64,000 nt of DNA. Source: Hongsoonwoonella zoysiae (GTDB lineage: Bacteria; Pseudomonadota; Alphaproteobacteria; Rhizobiales; Stappiaceae). Under the pieces are notes generated by a model. The model was not told where the DNA came from. It worked only from the letters and a program-made list of their open reading frames with translations, and did no database searches. Made by a program: the position numbers and the translations under genes. Location of the stretch: the NCBI RefSeq assembly GCF_013266695.1, contig NZ_JABRXF010000003.1, positions 496,001 to 560,000 on the forward strand, given 5' to 3'. Below, one piece after another: positions 26,166 to 34,904 of the stretch. Position 1 is the stretch's first letter. The number at the start of each line of letters is the position of its first letter.

Positions 26166-27842
26166 ATGGCCGAGACCGAGGCACTTCCTGAACGCGAGAG
26201 CATGGAATTCGACGTCGTGATCGTCGGCGCAGGCCCGGCCGGCCTTGCCGCTGCGATCCGCCTCAAGCAGATCGCGAACGAAAAGGGCGAGGAACTTTCC
26301 CTGGTCGTCCTGGAAAAAGGGTCTGAGGTCGGCGCACATATCCTTTCCGGCGCGGTGATCGATCCCGTCGCCATCGACAAGCTCCTGCCCGAGTGGCGCG
26401 AGGAAGACACGCCGATCAAGACCGCGGTCACCGCCGATCATTTCCTGGTGCTTGGGCCTGCCGGGTCGATGCGCCTGCCGAATTTCATGATGCCGAAGCT
26501 CATGAACAACCACGGCAACTATGTGGTCTCGCTCGGCAACGTCTGCCGCTGGCTCGCCGAAAAGGCGGAAGCCCTCGGCGTCGAGGTCTATCCGGGCTTT
26601 GCCGCCGCCGAAGTGCTTTACGACGAGCGCGGCACGGTCGTCGGTGTGGCGACCGGCGATATGGGCATCGGGCGTGACGGCAAGCCCAACGCCAATTACA
26701 CGCCCGGTGTCGAGCTTCGCGGCAAATACGTGCTGATCGGCGAAGGCGCGCGCGGTTCGCTCGCAAAGCAGCTCATCGCGAAATTCGACCTCGACAAGGA
26801 CAGCGATTTTCCGAAGTTCGGCATCGGCATCAAGGAACTTTGGGAGATCGACCCTGAAAAGCACCGCCCCGGTCTCGTCCAGCACACCTTCGGCTGGCCG
26901 CTCGACAACAAGACCGGAGGCGGCTCCTTCCTTTATCATCTGGAAGACAATCAGGTCGCCGTCGGCTTCGTCGTGCACCTGAACTACGAGAACCCGCATC
27001 TTTCGCCGTTCGACGAGTTCCAGCGCTTCAAGACGCATCCGGCGATCCGCGACACCTTCGAGGGCGGCAAGCGCATCTCCTATGGCGCACGCGCCATCAC
27101 CGAAGGCGGCTATCAGTCCGTACCGAAGCTCTCCTTCCCCGGCGGCCTCATCATCGGCTGTTCGGCTGGCTTCGTGAACGTGCCGCGCATCAAGGGCTCT
27201 CACAACGCCATGCTGTCGGGCATGATCGCCGCCGAACATGTCTTCGACGCGCTGGCCGAGGGCAAGACCAATGCGGAGCTAACCGCCTTCGATACCGCAT
27301 GGCGCGAGAGCGAGATCGGCGAAGACCTGCGGAAAGTGCGCAACGCCAAGCCGCTCTGGTCGAAGTTCGGAACGGTTATCGGCATCGCGCTTGGCGGGCT
27401 CGACATGTGGACGAACGAGCTTTTCGGCATTTCCTTCTTCGGCACGATGAAGCACGGCAAGCCGGATTCAAAGACGCTAAAGCCCGCTTCAGAATGCAAG
27501 CCGATCGCTTACCCGAAGCCGGACGGCGTCGTCTCCTTCGACAAGCTATCCTCCGTCTTCCTGTCCAACACCAATCACGAGGAGGATCAGCCGGTCCACC
27601 TCAAGGTGAAGGATATGGACCTGCAGAAGAAGTCGGAGCATGACGTCTTCGACGGCCCGTCGAACCGCTATTGCCCCGCGGGCGTTTACGAATGGGTGGA
27701 GGAAGGCGAGGACGCGCCGAAGTTCCAGATCAACGCGCAGAACTGCGTGCACTGCAAGACCTGCGATATCAAGGACCCGAACCAGAACATCACCTGGACG
27801 GTGCCAGAAGGCGCCGGCGGCCCGAACTACCCGAATATGTGA
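26166..27842 (+). CDS. etfD: Electron transfer flavoprotein:ubiquinone oxidoreductase
   Basis: A 558-residue membrane-associated flavoprotein that passes electrons from ETF (fatty acid and amino acid dehydrogenases) to ubiquinone. The FAD-binding motif VVIVGAGPAGLAAAI is near the N terminus. The C-terminal ferredoxin-like domain has QINAQNCVHCKTCDIKDPNQ for the 4Fe-4S cluster and ends in the family tail GGPNYPNM. GGGAG stands upstream of MAETEALPERES, which is preferred over the upstream ATG at 26133. It is transcribed alone, ahead of a hairpin at 27855-27878. Confidence 0.95.
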   Translation: MAETEALPERESMEFDVVIVGAGPAGLAAAIRLKQIANEKGEELSLVVLEKGSEVGAHILSGAVIDPVAIDKLLPEWREEDTPIKTAVTADHFLVLGPAGSMRLPNFMMPKLMNNHGNYVVSLGNVCRWLAEKAEALGVEVYPGFAAAEVLYDERGTVVGVATGDMGIGRDGKPNANYTPGVELRGKYVLIGEGARGSLAKQLIAKFDLDKDSDFPKFGIGIKELWEIDPEKHRPGLVQHTFGWPLDNKTGGGSFLYHLEDNQVAVGFVVHLNYENPHLSPFDEFQRFKTHPAIRDTFEGGKRISYGARAITEGGYQSVPKLSFPGGLIIGCSAGFVNVPRIKGSHNAMLSGMIAAEHVFDALAEGKTNAELTAFDTAWRESEIGEDLRKVRNAKPLWSKFGTVIGIALGGLDMWTNELFGISFFGTMKHGKPDSKTLKPASECKPIAYPKPDGVVSFDKLSSVFLSNTNHEEDQPVHLKVKDMDLQKKSEHDVFDGPSNRYCPAGVYEWVEEGEDAPKFQINAQNCVHCKTCDIKDPNQNITWTVPEGAGGPNYPNM

Positions 27843-27854
27843 TTCCAATGTTGC

Positions 27855-27878
27855 AAGGGCGGCTCTCCAGCCGCCCTT
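27855..27878. terminator. Hairpin between convergent genes
   Basis: AAGGGCGGCT (27855-27864) pairs with AGCCGCCCTT (27869-27878) around a 4-base loop. Neither strand has a clear T tract, so termination is likely but not certain. Confidence 0.5.
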
Positions 27879-27893
27879 CTCGTATCGGCCCCG

Positions 27894-28454
27894 TCATGCG
27901 CTACGCACGCCCCGCGGCGCTATTTCCTCCTTCAGGAACTGATCGACAAAGGCATCCACCGCTTTCCAGTCGGTGAATTCCAGCACGCCGGAAGCGGGCA
28001 TCTCCACGCCCTTTGTTCGAAGAATCCGGTGCAGGATCCAGCGCTTTAGGAAACCCAGCCTGGTATCTCGCACGGCGCCCGCAGCCAGATGCGTGCAGTC
28101 TGCCTTCCAGCCCGCCATTTCGAAGAAATCGGCAACGCATCCATGCGCCGCCGCGACATCTTCGTTAAGCGTTCCATGCGCCGACAGGCTGACGGAGACA
28201 AACCCGGTCGGCACGCCGCACAGCGCCTCGCGATGCGATTTCACGAAGCGGACGAGTTCTTCCTGGTGATGGCCGACATGCAGCGATCCCGCCAGCAGCG
28301 CCGCGTTAAACGGCTCCAGTGCGGGATCGTCATTCTTCATCACGTCGACGAGTTGCACGCCGGCCCCGCGATCCCTCAGCCGCGACGCGATGCGTTCGGA
28401 AATCTTCCGCGTCTGGCCTTCGCTCGAGGCGAAGGCGACGAGAACCTGCACCAT
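27894..28454 (-). CDS. Flavodoxin-domain protein (HemG-like)
   Basis: A 186-residue flavodoxin-fold protein. It begins with the FMN phosphate loop ASSEGQTRKI, followed by LLAGSLHVGHHQEELVRFV and FVSVSLSAHGTLNED, a pattern shared with HemG-type menaquinone-dependent protoporphyrinogen oxidases. The C terminus has a hydrophobic patch (RLGFLKRWILHRIL). The family link is clear; a role in heme synthesis is only possible, since many alphaproteobacteria use other enzymes. The start is the first ATG; no strong ribosome binding site is visible. It is on the same strand as malic enzyme, 133 bases downstream of it. Confidence 0.75.
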   Translation of the reverse strand: MVQVLVAFASSEGQTRKISERIASRLRDRGAGVQLVDVMKNDDPALEPFNAALLAGSLHVGHHQEELVRFVKSHREALCGVPTGFVSVSLSAHGTLNEDVAAAHGCVADFFEMAGWKADCTHLAAGAVRDTRLGFLKRWILHRILRTKGVEMPASGVLEFTDWKAVDAFVDQFLKEEIAPRGVRSA

Positions 28455-28531
28455 GGTCCGTGCTCCCCGAATGGAACTTCGGACGTCAACTTGCCCCGCC
28501 CCCGCCCTTCACGCCATGACGTGGCTCAAGC

Positions 28532-28571
28532 GCATGATCCCCGAAAACGGACACCGGTTATCGGCGTATGC
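28532..28571. repeat. Imperfect inverted repeat
   Basis: GCATGATCCCCGAAAACGG followed by CCGGTTATCGGCGTATGC forms an imperfect palindrome. It resembles the GCATGATnCGGAAAA...TTTTCCG elements scattered between rhizobial genes, and lies between malic enzyme and the flavodoxin-like gene. Confidence 0.45.
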
Positions 28572-28587
28572 GACATCAGATATCCGA

Positions 28588-30888
28588 TCACGCGCTCGCC
28601 TGCCCGCGCATCTGCGCCTCGACCGCCGCAAAGGCCGACATGTTCACCACCCCGCGCGAGGTGACGGAAGGTGTGAGGATATGCGCAGGCTTCGCGGTGC
28701 CCAGAAGAATCGGCCCGACGTGGAGCGAATCCGTCATCACCTTGACGAGGTTCAGCGCGATATTGGCGGCATCGAGCGTCGGGAAAACCAGAAGGTTCGC
28801 CTCTCCTTCAAGCTTCGAATTCGGCATGACGCGCTTGCGCATGGCCTCCGACAAAGCCGCATCGCCGTGCATTTCGCCATCCACCTCAAGCCCCGGCGCC
28901 CGCTTCCAGATGAGCTTCAGCGCGTCGCGCATCTTCGATGCCTGCACGCTGTCGCGCGAGCCGAAGTTGGAGGAAGAAAGAAGCGCGGCCTTCGGCGTGA
29001 TGCCGAAACGGCGGATTTCCTTCGCCGCCAGGCAGGTCATCTCGGCGATCTCCTCCGCCGTCGGGTCGATCGTCACATAAGTGTCGGTAAAGAATGTCGC
29101 CCCGGTGGAATTGATCAGCAGCGAAAGTGCCGAAAAATCCTTCACCCCTTCGGCGCAGCCGATGATGTTGCGCACATCGCGCAGGTGCTTTGAAAACCGG
29201 CCTTCCAGCCCGCAGATCAGGGCATCCGCCTCCCCGCGGTGCACGGCGAGCGCACCGATTACCGTGTTGTTGGAACGCACCATCGTGCGTGCGGCTTCCG
29301 GCGTCACGCCCTTGCGGCCGACAAGTTCGCTTAGCGTATCCACATAATCCCGGTAGCGCGGATCGTCCTCCGGGTTGATGACCTCGAAGTTCTTGTTTGG
29401 CCGCACCTTGAGGCCGAAACGTTCGCACCGCGCCTCGATCACCGCCGGCCGGCCGATCAGGATCGGCGTCGCCAGCCCGTCTTCCAGCAGCACCTGCGTC
29501 GCGCGGAGCACGCGCTCGTCCTCGCCGTCGGAATAGACGATTGTCTGCTTCATGTCCCGCGCGGCGGCAAAGATCGGCTTCATGATCAGGCCGGAGCGGA
29601 AGACGAAACGGTTCAGCCGGTCGTGATAGGCCTCGAAATCCTCAATCGGGCGTTCGGCAACGCCTGTGTCCATGGCCGCGCGTGCAACCGCCGGCGCGAT
29701 CCTCAGGATCAGCCGCTGGTCGAAGGGGGACGGGATCAGATATTTCGGACCGAAGGTCTCCGAAACGCCGCCATAGGCGCGCGCGGCAACGTCGGACGGT
29801 TCCTCGCGCGCAAGCTGGGCGATTGCTTCCACGGCGGCAAGCTTCATCTCCTCGTTGATGGTCGTCGCGCCCACGTCGAGCGCGCCCCGGAAGATGTATG
29901 GAAAGCAGAGAACGTTGTTCACCTGGTTCGGGTAGTCCGAACGCCCGGTGCAGATGACGGCATCCTGGCGCACTGCAAGCGCTTCTTCCGGCATGATCTC
30001 CGGTTTCGGGTTGGCGAGCGCCAGGATCAGCGGACGGTCTGCCATCTTGGCGACCATTTCCGGCTTGAGGACGCCCGCTGCCGATAGCCCCAAAAAGACG
30101 TCGGCACCCGGTATGACATCGCCAAGCGTGCGATGCTCCGTCTTTTGCGCGAACACCGCCTTCCATTCGTCCATCAGTGTCTCGCGGCCTTCGTAGACGA
30201 CGCCCTCGATATCCGTCACCCAGATGTTTTCGCGTTTCGCGCCAAGCGAGACCAGAAGATTGAGGCAGGCAAGCGCCGCGGCACCCGCACCCGAGGCCAC
30301 GATCTTCGCTTCCTCTATGGGTTTACCGCCAAGCTCCAGCCCGTTGCGAACCGCCGCCGCCACGATGATCGCCGTGCCGTGCTGGTCGTCGTGAAAGACG
30401 GGAATGTTCATCCGCTCGCGCAGGCACCGCTCGATGACGAAACATTCCGGCGCCTTGATGTCTTCCAGGTTGATGCCGCCGAAGGTCGGCTCCAGTGCGC
30501 CCACCGCATCACAGAAACGGTCGACGTCGAATTCGTTCACCTCGATGTCGAAGACGTCGATCCCGGCGAACTTCTTGAAGAGGACCGCCTTTCCCTCCAT
30601 CACCGGTTTGGAGGCGAGCGGGCCGATGGAGCCGAGGCCCAGAACCGCCGTACCGTTGGAGATCACGCCGACGAGATTGCCGCGCGCGGTGTATTCGGCA
30701 GCCGTTCCCGGATCCCTTGCGATCTCGAGACAAGGAGCCGCCACGCCCGGCGAATAGGCAAGTGCCAGGTCACGCTGGTTGCCGAGCGGCTTGATCGGCT
30801 GGATCTCCAGCTTTCCCGGCCTTGGGTAGCGATGGTAAAAAAGGGCGGCTTCGTCGAGGTCTGCGGAGGTCGGCTTGTTATCGCTCAT
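28588..30888 (-). CDS. maeB: NADP-dependent malic enzyme with phosphotransacetylase-like domain
   Basis: A 766-residue fusion. Residues about 1-430 form the malic enzyme ([33 protein letters not shown] in parts, [13 protein letters not shown](P)-binding [13 protein letters not shown]), which decarboxylates malate to pyruvate. Residues about 440-766 form a phosphotransacetylase-like domain ([29 protein letters not shown]-like) that in related enzymes has a regulatory, acetyl-CoA-sensing part and no activity of its own. It is the length expected for MaeB/Tme of rhizobia, where it feeds dicarboxylate carbon to pyruvate. It is divergent from a 700-base AT-rich gap. The rhizobial neighbour mutS is not present here. 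Confidence 0.95.
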   Translation of the reverse strand: MSDNKPTSADLDEAALFYHRYPRPGKLEIQPIKPLGNQRDLALAYSPGVAAPCLEIARDPGTAAEYTARGNLVGVISNGTAVLGLGSIGPLASKPVMEGKAVLFKKFAGIDVFDIEVNEFDVDRFCDAVGALEPTFGGINLEDIKAPECFVIERCLRERMNIPVFHDDQHGTAIIVAAAVRNGLELGGKPIEEAKIVASGAGAAALACLNLLVSLGAKRENIWVTDIEGVVYEGRETLMDEWKAVFAQKTEHRTLGDVIPGADVFLGLSAAGVLKPEMVAKMADRPLILALANPKPEIMPEEALAVRQDAVICTGRSDYPNQVNNVLCFPYIFRGALDVGATTINEEMKLAAVEAIAQLAREEPSDVAARAYGGVSETFGPKYLIPSPFDQRLILRIAPAVARAAMDTGVAERPIEDFEAYHDRLNRFVFRSGLIMKPIFAAARDMKQTIVYSDGEDERVLRATQVLLEDGLATPILIGRPAVIEARCERFGLKVRPNKNFEVINPEDDPRYRDYVDTLSELVGRKGVTPEAARTMVRSNNTVIGALAVHRGEADALICGLEGRFSKHLRDVRNIIGCAEGVKDFSALSLLINSTGATFFTDTYVTIDPTAEEIAEMTCLAAKEIRRFGITPKAALLSSSNFGSRDSVQASKMRDALKLIWKRAPGLEVDGEMHGDAALSEAMRKRVMPNSKLEGEANLLVFPTLDAANIALNLVKVMTDSLHVGPILLGTAKPAHILTPSVTSRGVVNMSAFAAVEAQMRGQASA

Positions 30889-31610
30889 GGGATCGGCTTC
30901 TTGTTGGACGACTAAAATTGGCGAACTGAATCAACCTATCAGCTTTGCCGGGAAAGGCCATTCGTGCGAACAGCTCGAAACGGCGAAAGTCTGTTTCCCC
31001 TACTCGGCTTAAATGTCTCAACCGCCTTCAGATCATGGGCATGTCTTGGAGAGATATCAGTGGAGGCGTTGTGAACAGGCGTATTCGTTGCGATGCGCCA
31101 ACAGGCTGGAAATCCTACAACGATAATGATTGATTTTTTGCGTCGCTAGCCGGTTATGATGCGATAATCAAGTGTCCGCAGGCTATGGGAGATGGAATTA
31201 TAAATTTGCCTACAGATTGTGTTAGATAGAATTTTCGGAAATTCGGAACCTCTTTGATGATTTTTTATTAGAAGCAATTGTTATTTTTCTACCTACTTTA
31301 TTGTATAGATTTCATTTATATAACGAATTCTATTACTCGGATAGCATGAAAGAATATAGAGAAAAACATTAAAAATATTGGAAATTCTGGATTTCTTCTG
31401 GAGCGTATTTCGGCTTTCAAGCCGGACCAACCTGGCTTTGGGCAGTGCAGGTATCGTGGGCACTTTTTTGCTTCTGGTTTTTCCGGGCAATAGGGGGCGA
31501 GTAACTGGGCGTTTAGTCAGTATTTCAGATGACTTTTGAAAGATTTCCACTCGAGGCGTGCGATGCGAACATTGGCCATTGCACCCTAACTGCAATTCGG
31601 CGCGCGCCCC
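30889..31610. other. AT-rich non-coding gap
   Basis: No credible gene is seen in about 720 bases. GC falls to about 26% by hand count at 31201-31380, against about 60% around it. The longest open frame (30945-31133, 62 codons) has no ribosome binding site or family pattern. The segment next to 30889 must hold the malic enzyme promoter. It may be remnant or foreign DNA. Confidence 0.5.
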
Positions 31611-32258
31611 TCACGCCTGCGTCCGCGCTCCGACAAAAACCCTCAGCAGAATGAAGAGCGTCGTCGCGTTCAGGATGTGCCACACGAAATGCGTGCCTTG
31701 GGGAAATTCCGCGCAGACGGGCGCATCCAGCATCCTGAACGACATGGACACGGCGAAGACGGTGGCTGCCGCGAAAAGACCGAGCGCGATCCCCGCCTTT
31801 TTCCCGAGCATCGCGAAGCCCGTAACGACCATCGCAAGGAAAGCCGGCACATAGCTGCCGGTGGAGCCGAAGGCCGCATTCAAAGGCTCGCCCCACCAGT
31901 ACGAGACCAGGCCGAAGCCGATTACGACGGCGATGGCGGAAACGATCCGGAACCCCAAAAATCGGCGCAGGCTCAGAAAAAGATAGACGTAGATGAAGAT
32001 CGAGATCGGCAACACGTCCGCCAGAAGCGCCCAGCGGGTGGCAAGCGTGTGAAACAGGAACGAGCCGATGCCGATTACCGCGACAAGCGCCGTCAGGATC
32101 CATGCCGGAATATCGACAGGCTTCGCCTTTGAAAGCGACAGGGCGATCAGGCCGGCCGCGATCAGGAAAGCCGCGTTGGTGACCGCGTTCAGCGGCTCGG
32201 CCCAGAAGCTTGCATCCATGCGTTCGCAATAGATGTCGATCTGCCTGAACCAGTCCAT
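31611..32258 (-). CDS. Alkaline ceramidase-like membrane hydrolase
   Basis: A 215-residue protein with about seven hydrophobic segments. It carries the metal-site motifs of the alkaline ceramidase/CREST superfamily: MDASFWAEPLNAVTNAAF near the N terminus, GIGSFLFHTLATRWALLADVLPI (first His, then Asp) and GTHFVWHILNA (paired His). These would coordinate zinc in the membrane. Many bacterial relatives are uncharacterised and may act on other amide-linked lipids such as ornithine lipids, so the substrate is open. The ATG is the first in frame. It is divergent from moaB and probably alone in its transcript. Confidence 0.82.
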   Translation of the reverse strand: MDWFRQIDIYCERMDASFWAEPLNAVTNAAFLIAAGLIALSLSKAKPVDIPAWILTALVAVIGIGSFLFHTLATRWALLADVLPISIFIYVYLFLSLRRFLGFRIVSAIAVVIGFGLVSYWWGEPLNAAFGSTGSYVPAFLAMVVTGFAMLGKKAGIALGLFAAATVFAVSMSFRMLDAPVCAEFPQGTHFVWHILNATTLFILLRVFVGARTQA

Positions 32259-32383
32259 TCGCCTCCTCCCATGGTCAAATCAAATTCGAAAACGACAATG
32301 CGCCGATACGAGGCTGTGACGATCGCCCCACTTCAATCTCTCCGAAATAACGAATACATCTTTTTCATCCAGCGGAGAGAACC

Positions 32384-32941
32384 ATGAACCGTATCGATGA
32401 AAGCCGCCCCTTCATACCCATGCGCATCGCCGTGTTGACGGTTTCCGACACGCGCTCGCTTGACGAGGACAAGAGCGGGGCCACCCTGGCCGCGCGCATA
32501 GAAGAGGCGGGCCACAAGCTCGCGGGCCGCGAGATCGTCAAGGACGATGTCGAAGAAATTCGAAAGGCCGTGCGCGAATGGATCGACTCGCCGCAGGTCG
32601 ACGTCGTCATCACCACCGGCGGCACGGGCTTCACCGGGCGCGATGTAACGCCGGAAGCTGTCGAGCCGCTGTTCGAAAAGCGCATGGACGGCTTTTCCTA
32701 CGCCTTCCACCGCATTTCCTACGACAAGATCGGCACCTCCACGATCCAGTCCCGCGCGACAGGCGGCGTCGCGAAGGCGACCTATATTTTCGTGCTGCCG
32801 GGCTCCACCGGCGCCTGTAAGGACGCTTGGGACGGTATCCTGAAATACCAGCTCGACTACCGTCACATGCCCTGCAATTTCGTGGAAATCATGCCGCGCC
32901 TCGACGAGCACCTGAAACGCGGCAAGCTTCGCGAAGCCTAA
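32384..32941 (+). CDS. moaB: Molybdopterin biosynthesis protein MoaB
   Basis: A 185-residue protein of the MoaB/MogA family, which adenylylates molybdopterin during cofactor assembly. Residues about 14-165 are the domain: MRIAVLTVSDTRSLDEDKSG, VVITTGGTGFTGRDVTPEAV and YIFVLPGSTGACKDAWDGI in parts, with the TTGGTG substrate loop. GGAGAGAA precedes the ATG. It stands alone between the ceramidase-like gene and the exported metallo-hydrolase. No other molybdenum cofactor genes are in the window. Confidence 0.92.
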   Translation: MNRIDESRPFIPMRIAVLTVSDTRSLDEDKSGATLAARIEEAGHKLAGREIVKDDVEEIRKAVREWIDSPQVDVVITTGGTGFTGRDVTPEAVEPLFEKRMDGFSYAFHRISYDKIGTSTIQSRATGGVAKATYIFVLPGSTGACKDAWDGILKYQLDYRHMPCNFVEIMPRLDEHLKRGKLREA

Positions 32942-33087
32942 AACTGATCCGAAAACGCCGGATACCTGTATCTACCGGAAGGGATGGGGTGTCGCTCACT
33001 CTATCGTGAGTCGCGCTTTACGTACCGTGCGGCAACCCTACCCTCGAACGGGTTGCACACCCTTCAAAACCGGGAGATCCATGAATT

Positions 33088-34056
33088 ATGACCGATTTCA
33101 AGCTTAGCCGCCGCGCGGCCCTTTCTTCGGTAGCCGGCGCCGCGGTTGCTGCGCCATTCGTTCTCAAGGGCGCAACGCCGGCGAAGGCGGAAGCCCCGCT
33201 TCTCGGCGTGGCGCAACCGCGTTTCCGCCGTATCAAGCTCGGCGCCTTCGAGGTGACGACGATGCTGGACGCCGAGCGCGGCGTTGACGGCCCGCACCCG
33301 ATCTTCGGTCAGGATCAGAGTGCGGAAGCCGTCGCGGAGCTAGCGAAGGAAAACTACCTTCCGACTGACAAGATGGTGATCGGATTCGCGCCGGTTCTCG
33401 TCAACGCGGGCAGCCAACTCGTCCTGTTCGATACGGGGCTTGGCGGCGACGCGGGCACCCTGCCTCAGCAGATCGAGGCAGCCGGCTACTCGACCGACCA
33501 GATCGACATCGTGGTGATTACCCACATGCACCCCGATCACATCGGCGGCCTGATGACGAACGGCAGCCCGACTTTCGCCAACGCCCGTTATGTCACCGGC
33601 CAGGCCGAATATGATTTCTGGTCTGCGGACGAGCGGCTTTCCGGCGGCACGGAAGGTGTTGCCAAGCTCGTGCGCTCGAATGTCGTTCCGCTCGCCGAAA
33701 GAATGACCTTCCTCGGCGAGGAAGGTGAGGTCGTCTCCGGCATCCACGGTATCGACACATCCGGCCACACGCCGGGGCACATGTCTTTCCATATCGAAAG
33801 CGAAGGTCAACGCCTTCTGATCTGGGGCGATGTCGCCAATCACTTCGTCGCCTCCATCCAGCGGCCGGACTGGCATGTGCGCTTCGACATGGACAAGGAA
33901 AAGGCGGCGGCAACCCGCAAGCGCGTGTTCGACATGGCAGCCGCCGAGCGGCTCGCCATCACGGGATATCATATGCCCTTCCCGGCCATCGGTTACATCT
34001 CGACCAATGGCGGCGGCTACCGCTGGGTGCCGGCGAGTTACCAGTTCTCGGTCTGA
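33088..34056 (+). CDS. Tat-exported metallo-beta-lactamase-fold hydrolase
   Basis: A 322-residue protein with a twin-arginine signal (FKLSRRAALSSVAGAAVAAP, cleavage likely near TPAKAEAP). The mature part has the zinc site THMHPDHIGG, then GHTPGHMSF, GDVANH and GYHMPFP. The family contains lactonases and other hydrolases, and the substrate is not evident. Export by Tat suggests a folded metal enzyme in the periplasm. GGGAGA at the right distance supports the ATG. A strong terminator follows at 34083-34116. Confidence 0.87.
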   Translation: MTDFKLSRRAALSSVAGAAVAAPFVLKGATPAKAEAPLLGVAQPRFRRIKLGAFEVTTMLDAERGVDGPHPIFGQDQSAEAVAELAKENYLPTDKMVIGFAPVLVNAGSQLVLFDTGLGGDAGTLPQQIEAAGYSTDQIDIVVITHMHPDHIGGLMTNGSPTFANARYVTGQAEYDFWSADERLSGGTEGVAKLVRSNVVPLAERMTFLGEEGEVVSGIHGIDTSGHTPGHMSFHIESEGQRLLIWGDVANHFVASIQRPDWHVRFDMDKEKAAATRKRVFDMAAAERLAITGYHMPFPAIGYISTNGGGYRWVPASYQFSV

Positions 34057-34082
34057 CCGTTCAGGCTCGTTACAAACCGAAA

Positions 34083-34116
34083 ACCCCGGAGCTGCCCGCT
34101 CCGGGGTTTTTCTTTT
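34083..34116 (+). terminator. Intrinsic terminator
   Basis: ACCCCGGAGC (34083-34092) pairs with GCTCCGGGGT (34098-34107) around a 5-base loop, followed by TTTTCTTTT. It ends the metallo-hydrolase transcript just before the convergent glycosyltransferase gene. Confidence 0.9.
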
Positions 34117-34135
34117 GAGAAACCGCTTTGGAAGG

Positions 34136-34750
34136 TCAGGCGGCTTGCGCCTCGGCCTCATCCGGCCTGGAAGGCGTCGCCACCGCCGCGCGCAGGAGAA
34201 CGAGCCGCCTGCGGCCGATCCGCTTCGCGAATTCCCTTTGCGGGGCCGTCGCGCTGTCACTATGCCCGCCGAGCGTGTGGTAGAATTCCCTCGAGATGAC
34301 GAGCGGCTGTTCGCAAAAGGGCGCTGCTAGCAAGCGGCTGTTCACCGCAGCCCGCCACTCCTTGAAGCGCGCACGCCATCCGTAGTCGTCGAGTGTCAGG
34401 CTCAGCACCGCCGCCATGTCGTTCCGCCCGTTACGCCTTGCCCGCTCGGTGAAGATTCGCAATTCCTCGCCCCAGCCCGGTTGCGGCACGCTTCCCGGGT
34501 TCAGGAACAAAAGCCAGTCGCCGCGCGTCGCCTCATTCGCACCGGCAGCAAGGCAGGCGCCAAGGCTCCCATCCGCCCGGACATAATCCGCGCCCGCCAC
34601 ATCGGCGACCTTTTCCGTGTCGTCCCGCGATCCCCGATCCACCACGACAACCTGCCTGACGAAGCCTTCCGTCGCCGCCGGAACAAGAGCCGCGAGCGAA
34701 CGCACCAGCACGCGTTCATTGTTCAGTGTCGGAATGATGACGCTCAGCAT
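34136..34750 (-). CDS. GT2-type glycosyltransferase, small
   Basis: A 204-residue protein with the GT-A fold start MLSVIIPTLNNERVLVRSLAALVPAA and VVVDRGSRDDTEKVADVAGA. The region where a metal-binding DxD or HADT would be expected reads LFLNPGSVPQPGW, so the usual acid residues are not seen. It is short for a processive enzyme and has no clear membrane segment. Similar short proteins occur in rhizobia with unknown acceptor. A catalytically altered or nucleotide-sugar-binding role is possible. It is divergent from the radical SAM gene; the gap is 154 bases. Confidence 0.72.
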   Translation of the reverse strand: MLSVIIPTLNNERVLVRSLAALVPAATEGFVRQVVVVDRGSRDDTEKVADVAGADYVRADGSLGACLAAGANEATRGDWLLFLNPGSVPQPGWGEELRIFTERARRNGRNDMAAVLSLTLDDYGWRARFKEWRAAVNSRLLAAPFCEQPLVISREFYHTLGGHSDSATAPQREFAKRIGRRRLVLLRAAVATPSRPDEAEAQAA

Positions 34751-34871
34751 GGGCCCTTTTTACCGGCATTCTCCCGGCTTGGCGAGTTTGCTCGATGTTG
34801 CCTCGAACTCGGGGGGTGTTTCCGTCGTTACTTCCATCATTCGCTTGCGGGGGGCTAGTCGCCTGGTATAT

Positions 34872-34886
34872 GTTCCCTTTATGTTC
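34872..34886. promoter_or_regulatory. Alphaproteobacterial LexA (SOS) box
   Basis: GTTC-N7-GTTC (34872-34875 and 34883-34886, seven bases between) is the exact alphaproteobacterial LexA consensus. It ends 18 bases before the ATG of the radical SAM gene, so it should repress that gene until DNA damage. Confidence 0.72.
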
Positions 34887-34904
34887 TTTTGTTGAGTCCC
34901 GATC

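Noticed and set aside
30945-31133. Short forward frame in the AT-rich gap
   Set aside because: No ribosome binding site, no homology recognised, basic random-looking composition.
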